DNA of 42,840 nucleotides from Scleroderma bovista. Its lineage: Eukaryota > Basidiomycota > Agaricomycetes > Boletales > Sclerodermataceae. This document shows, one piece after another, positions 11,151 through 21,732 of this stretch. Where the stretch lies: positions 1 to 42,840 of the forward strand of contig JAYMGJ010000456.1 of the NCBI GenBank assembly GCA_037178675.1, read 5' to 3'. The translations under genes and the position numbers were made by a program. Each line of letters opens with the position of its first letter. Positions within the stretch are counted from its first letter, which is position 1. Below the pieces are notes generated by a model, which worked only from the letters and a program-made list of their open reading frames with translations, did no database searches and was not told where the DNA came from.

Positions 11151-11648
11151 ATGGAGCCTAGACCATGGTCTATCTGCCTGTCAAGTTCCGACGTAAATCC
11201 AATTATTTCCCACGGAGATATTCCACCCGCAGTCCAGACACCCACTTCATCAGTCACTATGGAGTCCGCATTTTCTCTGGAACGATTCTCCGCTATTGCA
11301 GCAGACCTCAACTATGTCCTGCTCTTGGGACAGCCTCTCCCTGAGCTCCTGTGCACTGCCTGGCACATATCTTCCCAGCCTGCTCCCTCAGTCCCTCTCA
11401 TTCTCGGTCAGCGCGTTCTCCTCGTCAGTCCCACGTCACGCACATACTTTGGTTGCCTCAAGTCTATCGTTAGACTTGAAGACTCATACCTGGTTGTCTC
11501 TGTGTCTCCTGAGTCCTCTGCATATGGTCCTTTTATCCCAGAGTCATGTCACATCCATCTCCCTCCATCATTCATCTTGCTTCCCTGGACACGTCGAATC
11601 CACTACTCACGTTTCACTTCCCTGCTATCCCGCAACAAACAGGGATGA
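11151..11648 (+). CDS. Small hypothetical ORF (165 aa), possibly retroelement-derived
   Basis: An ATG-initiated frame. I do not recognise the family. From about residue 40 it looks like a compact alpha/beta protein: hydrophobic spacing is regular (ERFSAIAADLNYVLLLG, then RVLLVSPTSRTYFG, then DSYLVVSVS) and the composition differs from the shadow frames around it. It ends with a TGA just before a stretch resembling an LTR (TATA-like site, AATAAA), so it may be the remnant of a retroelement reading frame. No intron, PBS or second copy in the window supports this. It could still be a chance frame. Confidence 0.35.
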   Translation: MEPRPWSICLSSSDVNPIISHGDIPPAVQTPTSSVTMESAFSLERFSAIAADLNYVLLLGQPLPELLCTAWHISSQPAPSVPLILGQRVLLVSPTSRTYFGCLKSIVRLEDSYLVVSVSPESSAYGPFIPESCHIHLPPSFILLPWTRRIHYSRFTSLLSRNKQG

Positions 11649-12967
11649 AACAGTGCTCTAGAACCCTTCTTAGGAGCACTTATAGAGTACAGAACCTTCC
11701 CCTTACTACTCAAGGGAAGACTGCTCTTGGGGAGCACCAATTTTCGCGTTTTTGTCCTACAGAAGCTCAACCCAAGGGATTTGTGACACTCTGTGACCAA
11801 CTGTTACTCTTCTAGACATTCCAGGCCCCCTGACACTGCTCTTCTGGTCGGATCAATTCTCTTATTATCCCCCAGCCACTCCCATCAGTGGCACTGCTTC
11901 AGAAGCTCATCTCCAGATCTAAAGTTCAATTAAACACAGGTTGTGCTTCCCTTCTGTCTGAGTCACACAGAGTCACTCTGGCTCACTCTGACTCACTCTG
12001 CTGCGCATTATTCATCCCCTCTTGGCATTACTAATCCCCATTACTCCCCTTACCAATCACTTACCAATCATCCTTCAAATCATGCTTATTATGCTGCTTA
12101 TCAATTCATGACTCATGCCCCTATGATTCATATGCATTATGTCATCGCATATGCTCATTTAGCTTCAATCTACTCGTCCCATGCTTTCCCCCCCTCTCTT
12201 TTGGGCCCCATGCAATGATTTTTCCATATTCTTGGTTATGCACCCCTTTTTACCTGTGTTTTTGCTCATTCCCTTGGCTCAGCAGCTTGTTTAGGCTCTC
12301 CCCATCGATGACTCAGCCTGATTACACTGCTTATCAATTGCTTACCAATTTCTTACCAATCTCTTACCAAGCACTTAGTCATTTGTGCTTACAGGGCCAC
12401 AGCCCCTCCTGTATATAAACCAGCAGCCAAAGGCTGCAAGGAAGTGTCTGCTTCCCCCTCAATAAAGCGACCACATTCACTCTCCCTCACTCTCTATAAG
12501 CTCCATCTCTGTCTTTGGACTTGTAGGTCACCCAGTGCTGGCCTAAAGCTCCATTATTGTTGTTTGTCAGATATACTTGATATCTGATCAGTTCTCTAGG
12601 CTCAAGCGCAGTCTAGCTCATCAATCCACTCTATCCCATCACTCTCCATCGCATTTTTGAAGCAGGAACTGTCCCCTTGCTTCCCCTCTGCTCCATCACT
12701 GCTGTTACACCCCTATTGCTGTTCCATCATCACTGCTCAACCCCAGGACTCTTCCTAACCACTGTGGTAGGCTGAAGAGGAGTCAATACCATCCCCAGTC
12801 GCATTCATTCCCCATCACAAGCCCTTCCCTTCCCTCCTGCACCTTACCTGAAGGCTTGCAGCACATCCCCCTGTGGAGATCATATACCAGAACCGTAGAG
12901 GAAGACCACCACTCACTTTTGTTGTCATTGAGTGTTGGTTGTTGGTTGTTCTGACCTCTTCCCTCAC
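11649..12967. other. LTR-like region with TATA box and AATAAA, ends not found
   Basis: No gene recognised. The sequence is pyrimidine-rich with at least five CTTACCAA units (about 12047-12370). A strong TATATAAA follows at 12412-12419, then a small hairpin (GCAGCC/GGCTGC, 12423-12437) and AATAAA at 12461-12466. That order, promoter then poly(A) signal within 50 bp, is what an LTR U3-R region shows. I could not find TG..CA ends with a target duplication, so the call is weak. The right end (from about 12780) is the 3' flank of the minus-strand XPG-like gene. Confidence 0.35.
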
Positions 12968-14733
12968 TTAGATGCACATCGAGTCACCAGTGAGGTCAAT
13001 GACCGAGTGCGCAGATGTGTTCCCTTGATCCCCCGAGCAAACTTCAGTCTCGCAGACAGTTCCACTTTGTATGAGGTCTGGACACGAACACTCAACAACC
13101 ACTGCTGGAATGGCCACACAGAAGGTTTCACAGGCAGGGCCCTTGATGTCTGCCATCCCAGAAAGGAGGCACTTGGGTACGGAAACAGTGCACTGGTCAA
13201 AGTGCAGGGCGGAAGTTGGTTGGCGCTTGAAGGACACGATGGAGAGATCAAGCATCAGGTCGATCTTTCCTGGCATCTGGAGTTTGGGTGAGCTAAAATC
13301 CTGACCGGACACCCAAGCAAGAGGCAAGAACCCGCTTACCTGGAGAAGGGCACGGGTGATTGCACCAGCACACACCTTTGTTAGCTTGTGTGGCAAGTCA
13401 TCCAATGGCCAGGAGAAGTGGCGGATGCAGAAGTCAGCAATGGCCGACAGGTCAGGTTGGCGAGATGTAACTGGACCAACAAACGCCTCCCTGCCTGTCG
13501 ACCATGAAGTAGTGGGATTGAGATATGCCGCGATGACGGCAGGATTGGGGAAGTCCGTGAGATCTGTCTCTTTCTTGATCATGTTGGCAAGCTGGTGGCA
13601 GCTTTGCTGCAAGAGGCCACAAGGGTCGGTGCAAAGGATCTCGCAGAGGTCGCGATGCCACTGGGCACTATACACCATGAACTCGACACACGGAAGATTC
13701 ATGGCTGCCTGCAGAAGCCTATCACCAAATCCATAGTCCAACAACCAGAAAGGGACATCAAGACCACACCCCGGGATCCCCTTCTGTCAAGCATAGTAGC
13801 AATGAACTTCTCTTCTGAGCAACCAAAAAAGAAAAAGAAAAAAAGAAAAAGAAACGAATGGAGTGCAATGAGAAAGGCTTGCACTTACACCATAATCCCC
13901 TCCGCACATAAGTGCAATTAGAAGGAGTCCCCCTCTCGAAAGGTTAGCACCATGCCTCACAGCATCTGCTGTGTAGACTTCCACACCATCATCATGCAAG
14001 CGGGGCCAAGGTGCTCTGAGTGTTTATCAATAGAGCAAAGGCAGGGGGGAAAGCGTCATGCTTACCTCCACAACACACTCGTTGCACCGAACAAAAATGC
14101 ATCACCTTCGCATGACATCACGGCATCAAGATGACCCTGCAAGTTAAGTTGTGCAAGCTCTGCTTGTGCCTCGCCTGGAGCCTGGGCAATTCAACTGGTT
14201 GCATTGAAGACGATGAAGCAGGCAACTTACTACATGCCAGCGAAAGCCAAACAATCCAAGTAGTTCTTTGAAATGCCGAGTGAGATCCACCGGACCCATT
14301 GGCAGCTCAAATTCTCCAGCAAGCTGCGGACAATCAGGACCTTCAAAGACAAAATATGCATGAATTGCCATTTCCAAGAGGTTCATGAGGCGCCCAAATA
14401 TGGTCTGGGTTTCAGGTGACCCTCCAGCGCCAGCACTACGCCATGTGAACACATTGGTGAGCTGATGCACCCACAAACTGAGAAGCAATCATCATCAGAT
14501 GAAAAAGGTAGGCAAGTGAGAGAATGGGCACCTTACCTAGCATCAAACCCAACCTGCAGAATATGAGGAGGATCTGTCTGATTCCATGGCCCATGCAAGC
14601 CCTTGTTGACTGCAAGTTCACTGAGAGAGCAATGCTGGGCTGCTGTGCAACAGCCTGGGGGTGGTGCATGAGTCAAACACCAAGCTGTACCAAGTACGAG
14701 TTCACGCACTGTCCATATTCCACGAACTGCCAT
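12968..14733 (-). CDS. XPG/Rad2-superfamily (GEN1-type) nuclease-like protein, about 479 aa
   Basis: Six exons join in phase: 14733-14537, 14477-14231, 14181-14066, 14015-13889, 13783-13340, 13276-12968 (introns 49-105 bp; the last, 63 bp, is in frame and might be retained). XPG N-region: MAVRGIWTV at the start, GFDASLWVH built across the first junction, then VFEGP. I-region: APGEAQAEL and EGDAFLFG (exon 3), then YTADAV and the CGGDY motif (exon 4). Exon 5 opens with the helix-hairpin-helix motif IPGCG. The family cuts flaps or Holliday junctions in the nucleus using acidic residues that bind two metals. Here three of those positions differ from the usual pattern (VFDGP to VFEGP, GEAEA to GEAQA, first D of DxD to E), so activity is doubtful. 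The C-terminus carries VIDLTGD, matching a SUMO-interaction motif. No stops or frameshifts break it. The length is short for GEN1. Confidence 0.8.
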
Positions 14734-15598
14734 GACAACACCTCGCACAAGAGAGCATGAAGTCAGCCAGGTAACTACAGCACACTGTCAGAGCTCACTG
14801 CCTGGATGACAAAGACACAATATAGCATCATACATGACATCACCAACTTGGGATGCAGTACAGTACTGGGGTACACTTGCAACCAATCTAATGGGACATG
14901 ACACTGGGTGACAGGGACAGAGAAAGTACATCAGAATGCATGCTCGCACAAAGCTGCCTAACGAAGGGGACACCCACACGACCTCTTTGACCATGCACAC
15001 TCAGGTTGGGGGTACCTGGCCTCAGCTGACCCGAGAGAGGGTACCTGGCCTTGCCCAAGTCGGGCGAGCATACTTCGCCTCACCCAAGTCCAAGCCGAGT
15101 GTACTTTGCCCCACCTGAGTCAAGAACAGTATACACCACCCAGTCAGTTAGATCAAAGGAAGATCCACCGGAGACGGTAGATGCAGCACTGTTATCATAA
15201 TGAAGCTGCAGGTTAAAATGGAAATTCGCGCGAGCACAAACGATCTGCAGAGATATCAGTCTCTACACACACAGCAAGTCCTGAGACTTACATCCACATC
15301 GGAAAAGCAATATGAGCCCCTATAGTAAATCACTTTGAAAACCTCCACTTACAATAAACTGGAGCGGGAATGGATACGGAACGAGTCACTCGAGCATAAG
15401 CGTGACACAAAGAAAATGCCAGGTTTTGCAGGCTAAAAGGCAGAAGTCAGTCACCTTAACACTCAGATCTACCAAAGAAATCACCCTTCAACATTCCCTT
15501 CGAAATTATCATCCATACAATCCTGATGGATGCCACAGGAGATTTTGAACCTCGACAAGAGGACAGTCAGCGGGGACATATGTTCCCCAGTTCTTACT
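14734..15598. other. Intergenic stretch with a short minisatellite
   Basis: This is the promoter side of the XPG-like gene (minus strand) and the 3' flank of the septin pseudogene. A degenerate minisatellite lies at 15012-15125 and is listed separately. No other gene was recognised. Confidence 0.45.
15012..15125. repeat. Degenerate 29-31-bp minisatellite, four units
   Basis: Units beginning GTACCTGGCC, GTACCTGGCC, ATACTTCGCC and GTACTTTGCC start at 15012, 15041, 15070 and 15101. Each continues into a CCCAAGTC- or CCTGAGTC-like part. The first two units are closest to each other. Confidence 0.65.
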
Positions 15599-16650
15599 CC
15601 TCATAGGTTACACATGTGGACTCACGAACCAGGTGGAACAGAGCATGCAGTGAGGTCGTACTACATGTTCCATAGTCTCCACACCCGACTGGACAAATTG
15701 TCCAGCCCAACAGAGCGGGGACAACAAGCACATCATTGGGGAACTTGTAAATTGGGATATCGTAGTGTTTAATGTCTTCCGTGATCTATTCCCCCAAGTC
15801 AGAAAGGGAATGTTCACTTGGGGTCAAGGACTCCACCTTACCAATGACGGGAATCATGTTGACATGTGGCAATAAGCAGCGCATCAGCTCAATGTCCATC
15901 TCCCTGAGGCTGTTAGACAAAGAACATCAATGGAAGGTATACTTTTCTTCGATGTACCTATGGATGACCTGTGGGTGGGATGAAGTAAAGCAGAGCATGC
16001 ACTTGGCTGACCCTGAACTGGGGATTACGCTTGATACGAGACTCTTCAGCCAAAATGACATCGTATTGACGACGTATGGCCAGTGGGTGGGATGAAGTAA
16101 AGCAGAGCGTGCACTCGGCTGTCCCTGAACTGGAGATTACACTTGATGCGCGACTCTTCAGCCAAAATGTCGTTGTATTGACGACGTATGGCCAGTGGGT
16201 GGGATGAAGTAAAGCAGAGTGTGCACTTGGCTGTCCCTGAACTGGGGATTGCACTTGATACAAGACTCTTCAGCCAAAATGTCGTTGTATTGACACTGAA
16301 GGTAGCCAACAATTTCCTGGAACCTGAGAGCAAGATTCAGACGAGGTCGGGTAGGACAGAAAGAACTACGAACCCAAATTCATTGTCAATACTGTCCCCA
16401 AATCTGGGGGTGTCAATGGTGAGCGCAATGCGGACGCCATCTTTCTCAAGCTGCGCATGACATGTGTTAGCATGATGTGGTAACGTGGGATAAACCAACA
16501 AACCAACATTAATGGCAGGCTTGATCCTGATGCCTTCCTCGATGTACGCAGTGTCTGGGTTGTCGGGTACCTTGTGAGCCAACACCTCCGAGGAATTGGT
16601 AGTGCGACCCGGCATTCCAGACGCACCTACGATGCAGACAAGGGCCTAAT
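15599..16650 (-). pseudogene. Septin GTPase pseudogene with a triplicated coding segment
   Basis: Minus-strand translation gives septin landmarks in order. A P-loop-like VGASGMPGRTT (about 16599-16630) has a residue too many compared with the usual GxSGxGRTT. VLAHKVPDNPDTAYIEEGI follows, then the switch-2 region DTPRFGDSIDNEF (normally DTPGFGD), FQEIVGYL, QYNDILAEES and LLYFIPPTGH. SLREMDIELM, then MIPVIGK (G4 region, normally GKAD, here GKVE), and HYDIPIYKFPNDV complete the series. Intron-like breaks are retained, for example before SLREMDIELM, so it arose from gene-copy DNA and not from a processed transcript. It is dead: the ILAEES..PPTGH segment occurs three times out of frame, a TAG sits at 15786-15788, and the C-terminal part is scrambled. 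Septins form GTP-binding filaments at septa. The P-loop style suggests the Cdc11-like class, tentatively. Confidence 0.85.
15971..16292 (-). repeat. Three tandem 112-bp copies of a septin coding segment
   Basis: The plus-strand marker GTGGGTGGGATGAAGTAAAG begins at 15971, 16083 and 16195, exactly 112 bp apart. The third copy runs out at about 16292. Each copy codes, on the minus strand, for the septin stretch from QYxDILAEES to FIPPTGH. Since 112 is not a multiple of three, each added copy shifts the frame. The copies differ by a few substitutions, mostly transitions. Confidence 0.92.
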
Positions 16651-17419
16651 TGTCTACACCGACCAACGACAATCATGGGACCTTGATCTTGCTTCCTTGA
16701 GGGAACGATGAAGGACGGGGATTGAAGGGTGGAAAGATGGGGGTGGACGAAGAGAAGGGAGCCTGCAGAGACGGAGACAGAGACGAGTGTGGAAGCATTG
16801 ACATCGCTGACATAAGCACCCCGTGGTTGCACCGTTGTGCTGGCTGCCAGACTCTCGGGTCAGAAACTGTAAAGTGCAGTGCAAAGGGGAGTAAAGTCCT
16901 GTAAAGTTGAGGACAGGGAAAAATTTACATGAAATTTACAGGGCGAACAGAGACATTTACAAGTTGAACCAGCAGCTGCATTTACACGGACTGGTAGGTC
17001 ACCGTCACCGTATGAATCTCATGATCTGTGATCACTTGTGTGGTTGCGTTGCGTGCAGGTTTGACAGTGCCGATGCGCCGTGTCACGCATACTATGATGG
17101 CATGAGCGCTGAGCATTGAGCAGCATCCCTTCATGAATTCTGGTCATCGGCGGCAGCGACAGTCTCAACTGTATGCAGGTCAGTCCGACTCTCTGCCTCT
17201 CCCCATGGTACTCGTCCCACTCGACTCATACAGTTGATTTACCTCCTAGGCTACACCAACAACTCCTTTGACGGTGCCATACTAGTACCCTGATATATTG
17301 TTACCACACAGTAACCACAGGGCCATCGGCAAAATGCCTGAGCGCCGCCAAGACGTCCCTTAAATGTGTCCTCAAGGCTCAGACTCAAGCACCAGCGAAT
17401 CCGACTTGATCCCTTCACT
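16651..17419. other. No recognisable gene
   Basis: This contains the upstream side of the septin pseudogene. Its N-terminal coding exon, if still present, is too degraded for me to place. A GA-rich tract lies at 16700-16800. No motif, repeat or long credible frame was recognised. Confidence 0.45.
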
Positions 17420-17424
17420 GGTAC

Positions 17425-18057
17425 TGTCAAGTCCGGGTCTACTCCGGTAGGAGGTCCGGTCAAGTCCGGATGAGCGCGGACGGAGGGCAGAGGGCTGGAC
17501 GAGGGATTAGTCCGGCCGGAGTTGGTGACCGCTTGGATTCAACGACAAGGACGACGTGCATTGATCCCTTGTGTAGGTTCCGGTCAAGGTGATAGAGACG
17601 GAGACGGAGATGGAGACAGGCAGAGACTGGAGTAGTGACTAAGTTGATTTCAGACTGAGGTATACAGGACGGAGTACAGGGTACTTATACTACGGAGAAC
17701 TAGGGTTGAGTATTTACGGTGACAAGTAAACATCCTAATGGTGGACAAAGGACGACCGGAGTAAGGGATAGATCAGGTCCGATGAAAATAAAGTCAGGTC
17801 CGGGTAAAATAAACTAGGTCCGGTGAAAATGATACAAGGTAGAAGATATAACGAGTACACGGAGAACTCACGTCAAGACAGGGCAGACGGGCAGGTGTGG
17901 TAAGGACTGGATGCGGGCTAGACCAAGGGTCGTAGTTAGCGGAGGTGTATCTGCGCGACCGTGACCGGAGTAACTGAGAGCGACCGGAGTTGAGCTGTAG
18001 TGCTGCGATGTGACTGGAGTAACCAGATATGATCCAGAGTTGGACATGGTCGTAACA
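17425..18057 (-). mobile_element. Solo LTR (633 bp) of the same chromovirus family, TSD GGTAC
   Basis: On the minus strand it starts TGTTACGACCATG and ends ACTTGACA, like the LTRs of the full element at 24148-32027, and it can be aligned along most of its length (for example the repeated ACTCCGG blocks and the ACCGGACCTGA-type blocks). Flanks are GGTAC at 17420-17424 and 18058-18062. It is much more diverged from the full-length LTRs than they are from each other, so it is an older insertion whose body was lost by LTR-LTR recombination. Confidence 0.9.
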
Positions 18058-18365
18058 GGTACACTGTGAACCCCTCCTCAGCGCTGCCCTTGGTCAGCAC
18101 CTTCAATCTATTGTAATCGTAGTACACTGTCTTCATTATTACTAGGTAACAACAGCCACTTTCAATGCAGACATTCCGGTACCTTTACCTCACTCGTGCC
18201 AGCGCTCCGGGCCCTTTCATCACCCAGCAGAATTGAAGAGCCTGCCACCCGGAAAGATGGAAGGTCAATCATTACATGAGATACTGACCAGCCTGCCCGC
18301 CCACACATCTTTCCAAGCCCCGAGAAAGGTAAGAAAAGGAGCACCACACACTGTATGGTCATGAC

Positions 18366-18734
18366 TGAGACGACCCTAGGCAAACACCAAGGATCCGACC
18401 ACACGCTAAGACTCTGAGGAGGTAGGACGCGAGTATCTAGAGCAAAGACCCAAGATGAGCTCAAATGGGGAGCCTCTGGGTGCTGGATTGCACGGTATAT
18501 ATACTACTATACATGAGGGCTACGCGAGGCTATCCACGAGGCTACGTGCAGGCGGAAGGCTATGTAATGACATCACTGTGGAGCTAAGGCTATGCGTAAT
18601 GATGTCAAGGGTGGCAGCGTGTACAGCACGAGGTACAGGTCTAGACTAGGTAGATAAGATAGGGGCTGTACACTAAGATAAGATAAATGCTATCTAATCG
18701 CAGATTAGATAAGATAAAAAGTTGGACCGTAACA
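18366..18734. mobile_element. Solo LTR (369 bp), second copy of the 8987-9356 family, TSD ATGAC
   Basis: It begins TGAGACGACCC and ends GACCGTAACA, with ATGAC at 18361-18365 and 18735-18739. It matches the copy at 8987-9356 throughout, including the TAGATAAGATA block near the end. The orientation is the same as the other copy. No internal retroelement sequence remains. Confidence 0.9.
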
Positions 18735-18739
18735 ATGAC

Positions 18740-19404
18740 AGGGGATTTGGGATACAAGAGTCACAGTAGGCCTTACCATTGCTTTTTTTTGCACTAGTAC
18801 GGAGAAAGGAGTCAGATCTTTAGAAGCGAGTAGGAAACGCTAGGCGGCCATTGCAGCATCCGTTCCACCGTAGTAGTCACCAGAATTCACATACTACTTT
18901 GTAGTAGTGTGTCACACCCTCGTCTTGTCCCCGCGTGTGCGTGCCGTCACCCGCTGGCACTAGTACTAAGGGCAGCGTACTACTACATACCTCCTCCATT
19001 CCGCGCCCACGCCTTCGTCACAAGTCTATCCGCTCGACCCCCCCGTGCGCTGACGTTGTAAAATGCAGTTACAGGCACGGGGGCATTGCCATTGTAAATC
19101 TCCCAAGATAAAGATACTTAAGCAGATGACCGGCTTTCGTTGACTCCTGTTTGTTCTGTCCCCTGTCCTGGAAGTTTCACCCCTCGAATGTAGCCATTCT
19201 GGTTGTGTGTTTGTTCCGTACTCGGTTGAGTTGTCACAGGTGAGTGACTTCCAAGTTGACAGAGCATAGGTTTTGCATACGACTATTCCTGTTGTGGAAG
19301 CTTCAGTGTTGGTTCTTTGCGCAACAACCTCATGGCATTCATTAGAGCTTAGATTTACTATGATCTGATTCGTGCCCTGCCCAATTTCTATTTAATTCTT
19401 CAAC
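18740..19404. other. No recognisable gene; presumed promoter of the gene at 19405
   Basis: Mixed sequence with several TACTAC/GTAGTA clusters (about 18865-18990). I see no open frame of interest. The last 200 bp precede the start codon at 19405 and probably contain its promoter and leader. If the downstream Helitron includes that gene, its 5' end could lie here, but I found no convincing terminus. Confidence 0.4.
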
Positions 19405-20727
19405 ATGCACGGTAAGCCCCCACCTCGATCTCCACTGATGTCTTCATTCAGTGTGATTGGATTCCTCGGGCTTGCAAATGCCGAACGCGTTGCGTCCTAT
19501 AGACCCAATGGCAAAGAGGTTTGGCATTGCTTTTATGCTACTATGCTGCAGTGCTCAAGTGGTATTGATATCCCTGCGAAAATCCATATCTACAGCCCCT
19601 TCAATGATGTTGTGCATGTCAACGACACAGTTGCATTTGTCATTGCAAAGGCATTTTGCCCTCCAAACGAGATGGTCCTCCTTGATGCCTATCACATCTT
19701 TCCCGTTCCTGGCAATCCTGCCGATGTGGCAGAATACAAATCGCGTGCACCTGATTGCCCTCATCCCTTCGTGTCAGGCATTGGCATTGTCTCTGGATGT
19801 GCTGAAGTCCTAGCTGATGGAGTAACCAAAGTTTTCCCTGTTGTTGTGAATGAGTATGTCCGAGACAGCGTGAAGATGTCAACTGTACAGTGTGTAGTAT
19901 ATTTTCATCTGCTATACAATTCAGTTTAATTATGTTTTTAGTTGTGCTTTCAATAGCTCTCGTCCATGATGGAGCAATACCCCTCTGCCTAATCCAAATT
20001 CTTGCGTTCATTTTTTCGGTACAATTGCTGATGTCAATTCTGCTGGCATTATTTGTATCGATGTGGAGAATATTGCTCTCAATATTGGCCCCGCTAGCAG
20101 CAACGAGGCTGTTTCCTCCCCCAATTCTCAGGCATCTCCTGCGAAGAGACGGAAATTCAATGTGATCGCAACCAACTTTCCACGGTCTGTCTTTTCTTTT
20201 TCTTTCTTTTTATTCAATTTGTTCATATTGTCTATCTCAGCGGCTCGTCTTCTGCACATCACAATGTTCTGTCTTCATCTACTCCACCCTTTACAGATTC
20301 TTCCATCTCCGTTCCAATACAAACTACACCTTCTTCGTCACAGCTCATTCCTACTACTATGGGGCCTGTACCAACAATACCATCACCCTCGTCATCTGGA
20401 ACAATTATCACTGCTCCGAGTTCGACATTAAATTCTCCTCCGTTAGCTGTTCATGGTACTACACTGGCAAGGTTTGTTCACTTCTTCAAACTAGTTTGAA
20501 TCAAAAATTATTGACATGTTTATTCATTACGATCATAATGTTTCAGTCCATACCCTGTCCATTCTGAATCTGGATGCAACATTCCAAACCATCTATCTCC
20601 TTTATCTGATGAGCTAAGTTCACCTATTGATCCACCATCTTTAACCATGGCCACTGCGCCAACAACACCTGTTCCATCAGCCAAAGCACGTGGAAAGAGA
20701 AAGGCCTCTGCTCGAAAACATGTCTAG
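19405..20727 (+). pseudogene. Four-exon gene of unknown function, possibly an OB-fold protein linked to the Helitron; one in-frame TGA
   Basis: Exons 19405-19889, 19957-20184, 20241-20471 and 20547-20727 join in phase (introns 67, 56 and 75 bp), giving about 374 codons. I do not recognise the family with certainty. The first 170 residues are beta-rich and cysteine-poor (for example GFLGLANAERV, then WHCFYATMLQ, IPAKIHIYSP, VAFVIAKAF, VLLDAYHIFPV). Exon 2 continues in the same style (FGTIADVNSAGIICIDVENI). This pattern suits an OB-fold domain such as single-strand-binding RPA-like proteins, which some Helitrons carry, but that is inference. Exon 3 is a Ser/Thr/Pro-rich linker. Exon 4 ends in a basic tail, ARGKRKASARKH, that could be a nuclear localisation signal. 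A TGA at 19967-19969 breaks exon 2 in an otherwise coding frame. It lies 1 kb upstream of the Helitron Rep gene on the same strand. Confidence 0.6.
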
Positions 20728-21711
20728 CTATATTTAGCCTCTTTTGAAATGTTCTGTCTCTGTACCAGCTGCGAGAATTGAACTTGGTCTCACACGTTAC
20801 CCTTTACATCTAGGCTGCTGTTGCCACATTCATTGCTACTAACTGTACCAAGTAATGTTTGTTACCCTGTCAATGAAAGTTCAAACTGTTTCTGCATTTT
20901 CAAACCTTGATAACTTTTGAGTTTTGATCAACATGACCCTGGATATGATGAAATGAACCTTCTTGCTAAGCACCCAGCACCCGGTACACATGCAATCCGA
21001 AACAGCATCAGTCACAGTGACCTGACACAAACTGTAATACAGAATGCCGATTTCCTACCTCTCCCAGTTAGTACTAAAACTCTATAACACACATTTATCA
21101 AAGTCCATGTGCATATGTGGTGCATAGATGATAGATCAGCATTGCAACTCGCCTAGTATGTGAAAATGATGTGAAAACAACAATAGTACTACATCCAATC
21201 CTTCCGAAAATATAAGCCCTGTCTGATATGAATCGTTCACCATTTTTCATCATATTCTCTGATTCTCAGTAAGTCATACCTACATTATGTTCAGACACAA
21301 ACCATATCTCAAATTGTACTTACTAGTAGACATGGCTCAACAACCCACATGGAAAATAGCACCCATATCTAGTGCAAAACTGTATTGGGGTGAACAACGT
21401 GCTGGCCGGGCACACAGCTGCTCTTGAAAAAAGTGTGTTGGGGGTTGCTGCAGTGGACCTAGAGGACAGAAGCTGTAGAAAGGAAGTTGGTAACCCTGTA
21501 GTAACCTCAGTAGATGGTCAAGCTACTGTATTAGAGTAATACCTGTAGTAACTACTACAAGTTAGTATGAGTAAAAGAGTGTGTAAAGGACCACTTACCC
21601 TCAGTAGATGGTCAAGCTACTGAGGGACTAATAGGAAAATACTACTGTGTATGTGCGCTAGGAAGGCTTATGTAAGCCGCGCAGTCACGCGCCTAAGTAC
21701 CTAGTAACGCA
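20728..21711. other. Gene-free spacer with a repeated hairpin
   Basis: No open frame of interest between the possible OB-fold gene and the Helitron Rep exon. The right third contains two copies of a 22-bp hairpin-forming sequence, listed separately. The promoter of the Rep gene, or an undetected first exon, may lie here. Confidence 0.45.
21505..21626. repeat. Direct repeat of a hairpin sequence, 94 bp apart
   Basis: The sequence CTCAGTAG-ATGGTCAAG-CTACTG occurs at 21506-21527 and at 21600-21621. The second copy folds into a perfect 10-bp stem, CCCTCAGTAG / CTACTGAGGG (21598-21607 with 21617-21626, loop 21608-21616), and is followed two bases later by CTAA. Helitron 3' ends have a hairpin shortly before CTRR, so this may mark an end of another Helitron, but this is unproven. 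Confidence 0.5.
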
Positions 21712-21732
21712 TGCTGGTTAATTTACAACAGC

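Noticed and set aside
15971..16292. CRISPR-like or regulatory tandem array
   Set aside because: The units are 112 bp, contiguous with no spacers, and code for a septin segment.
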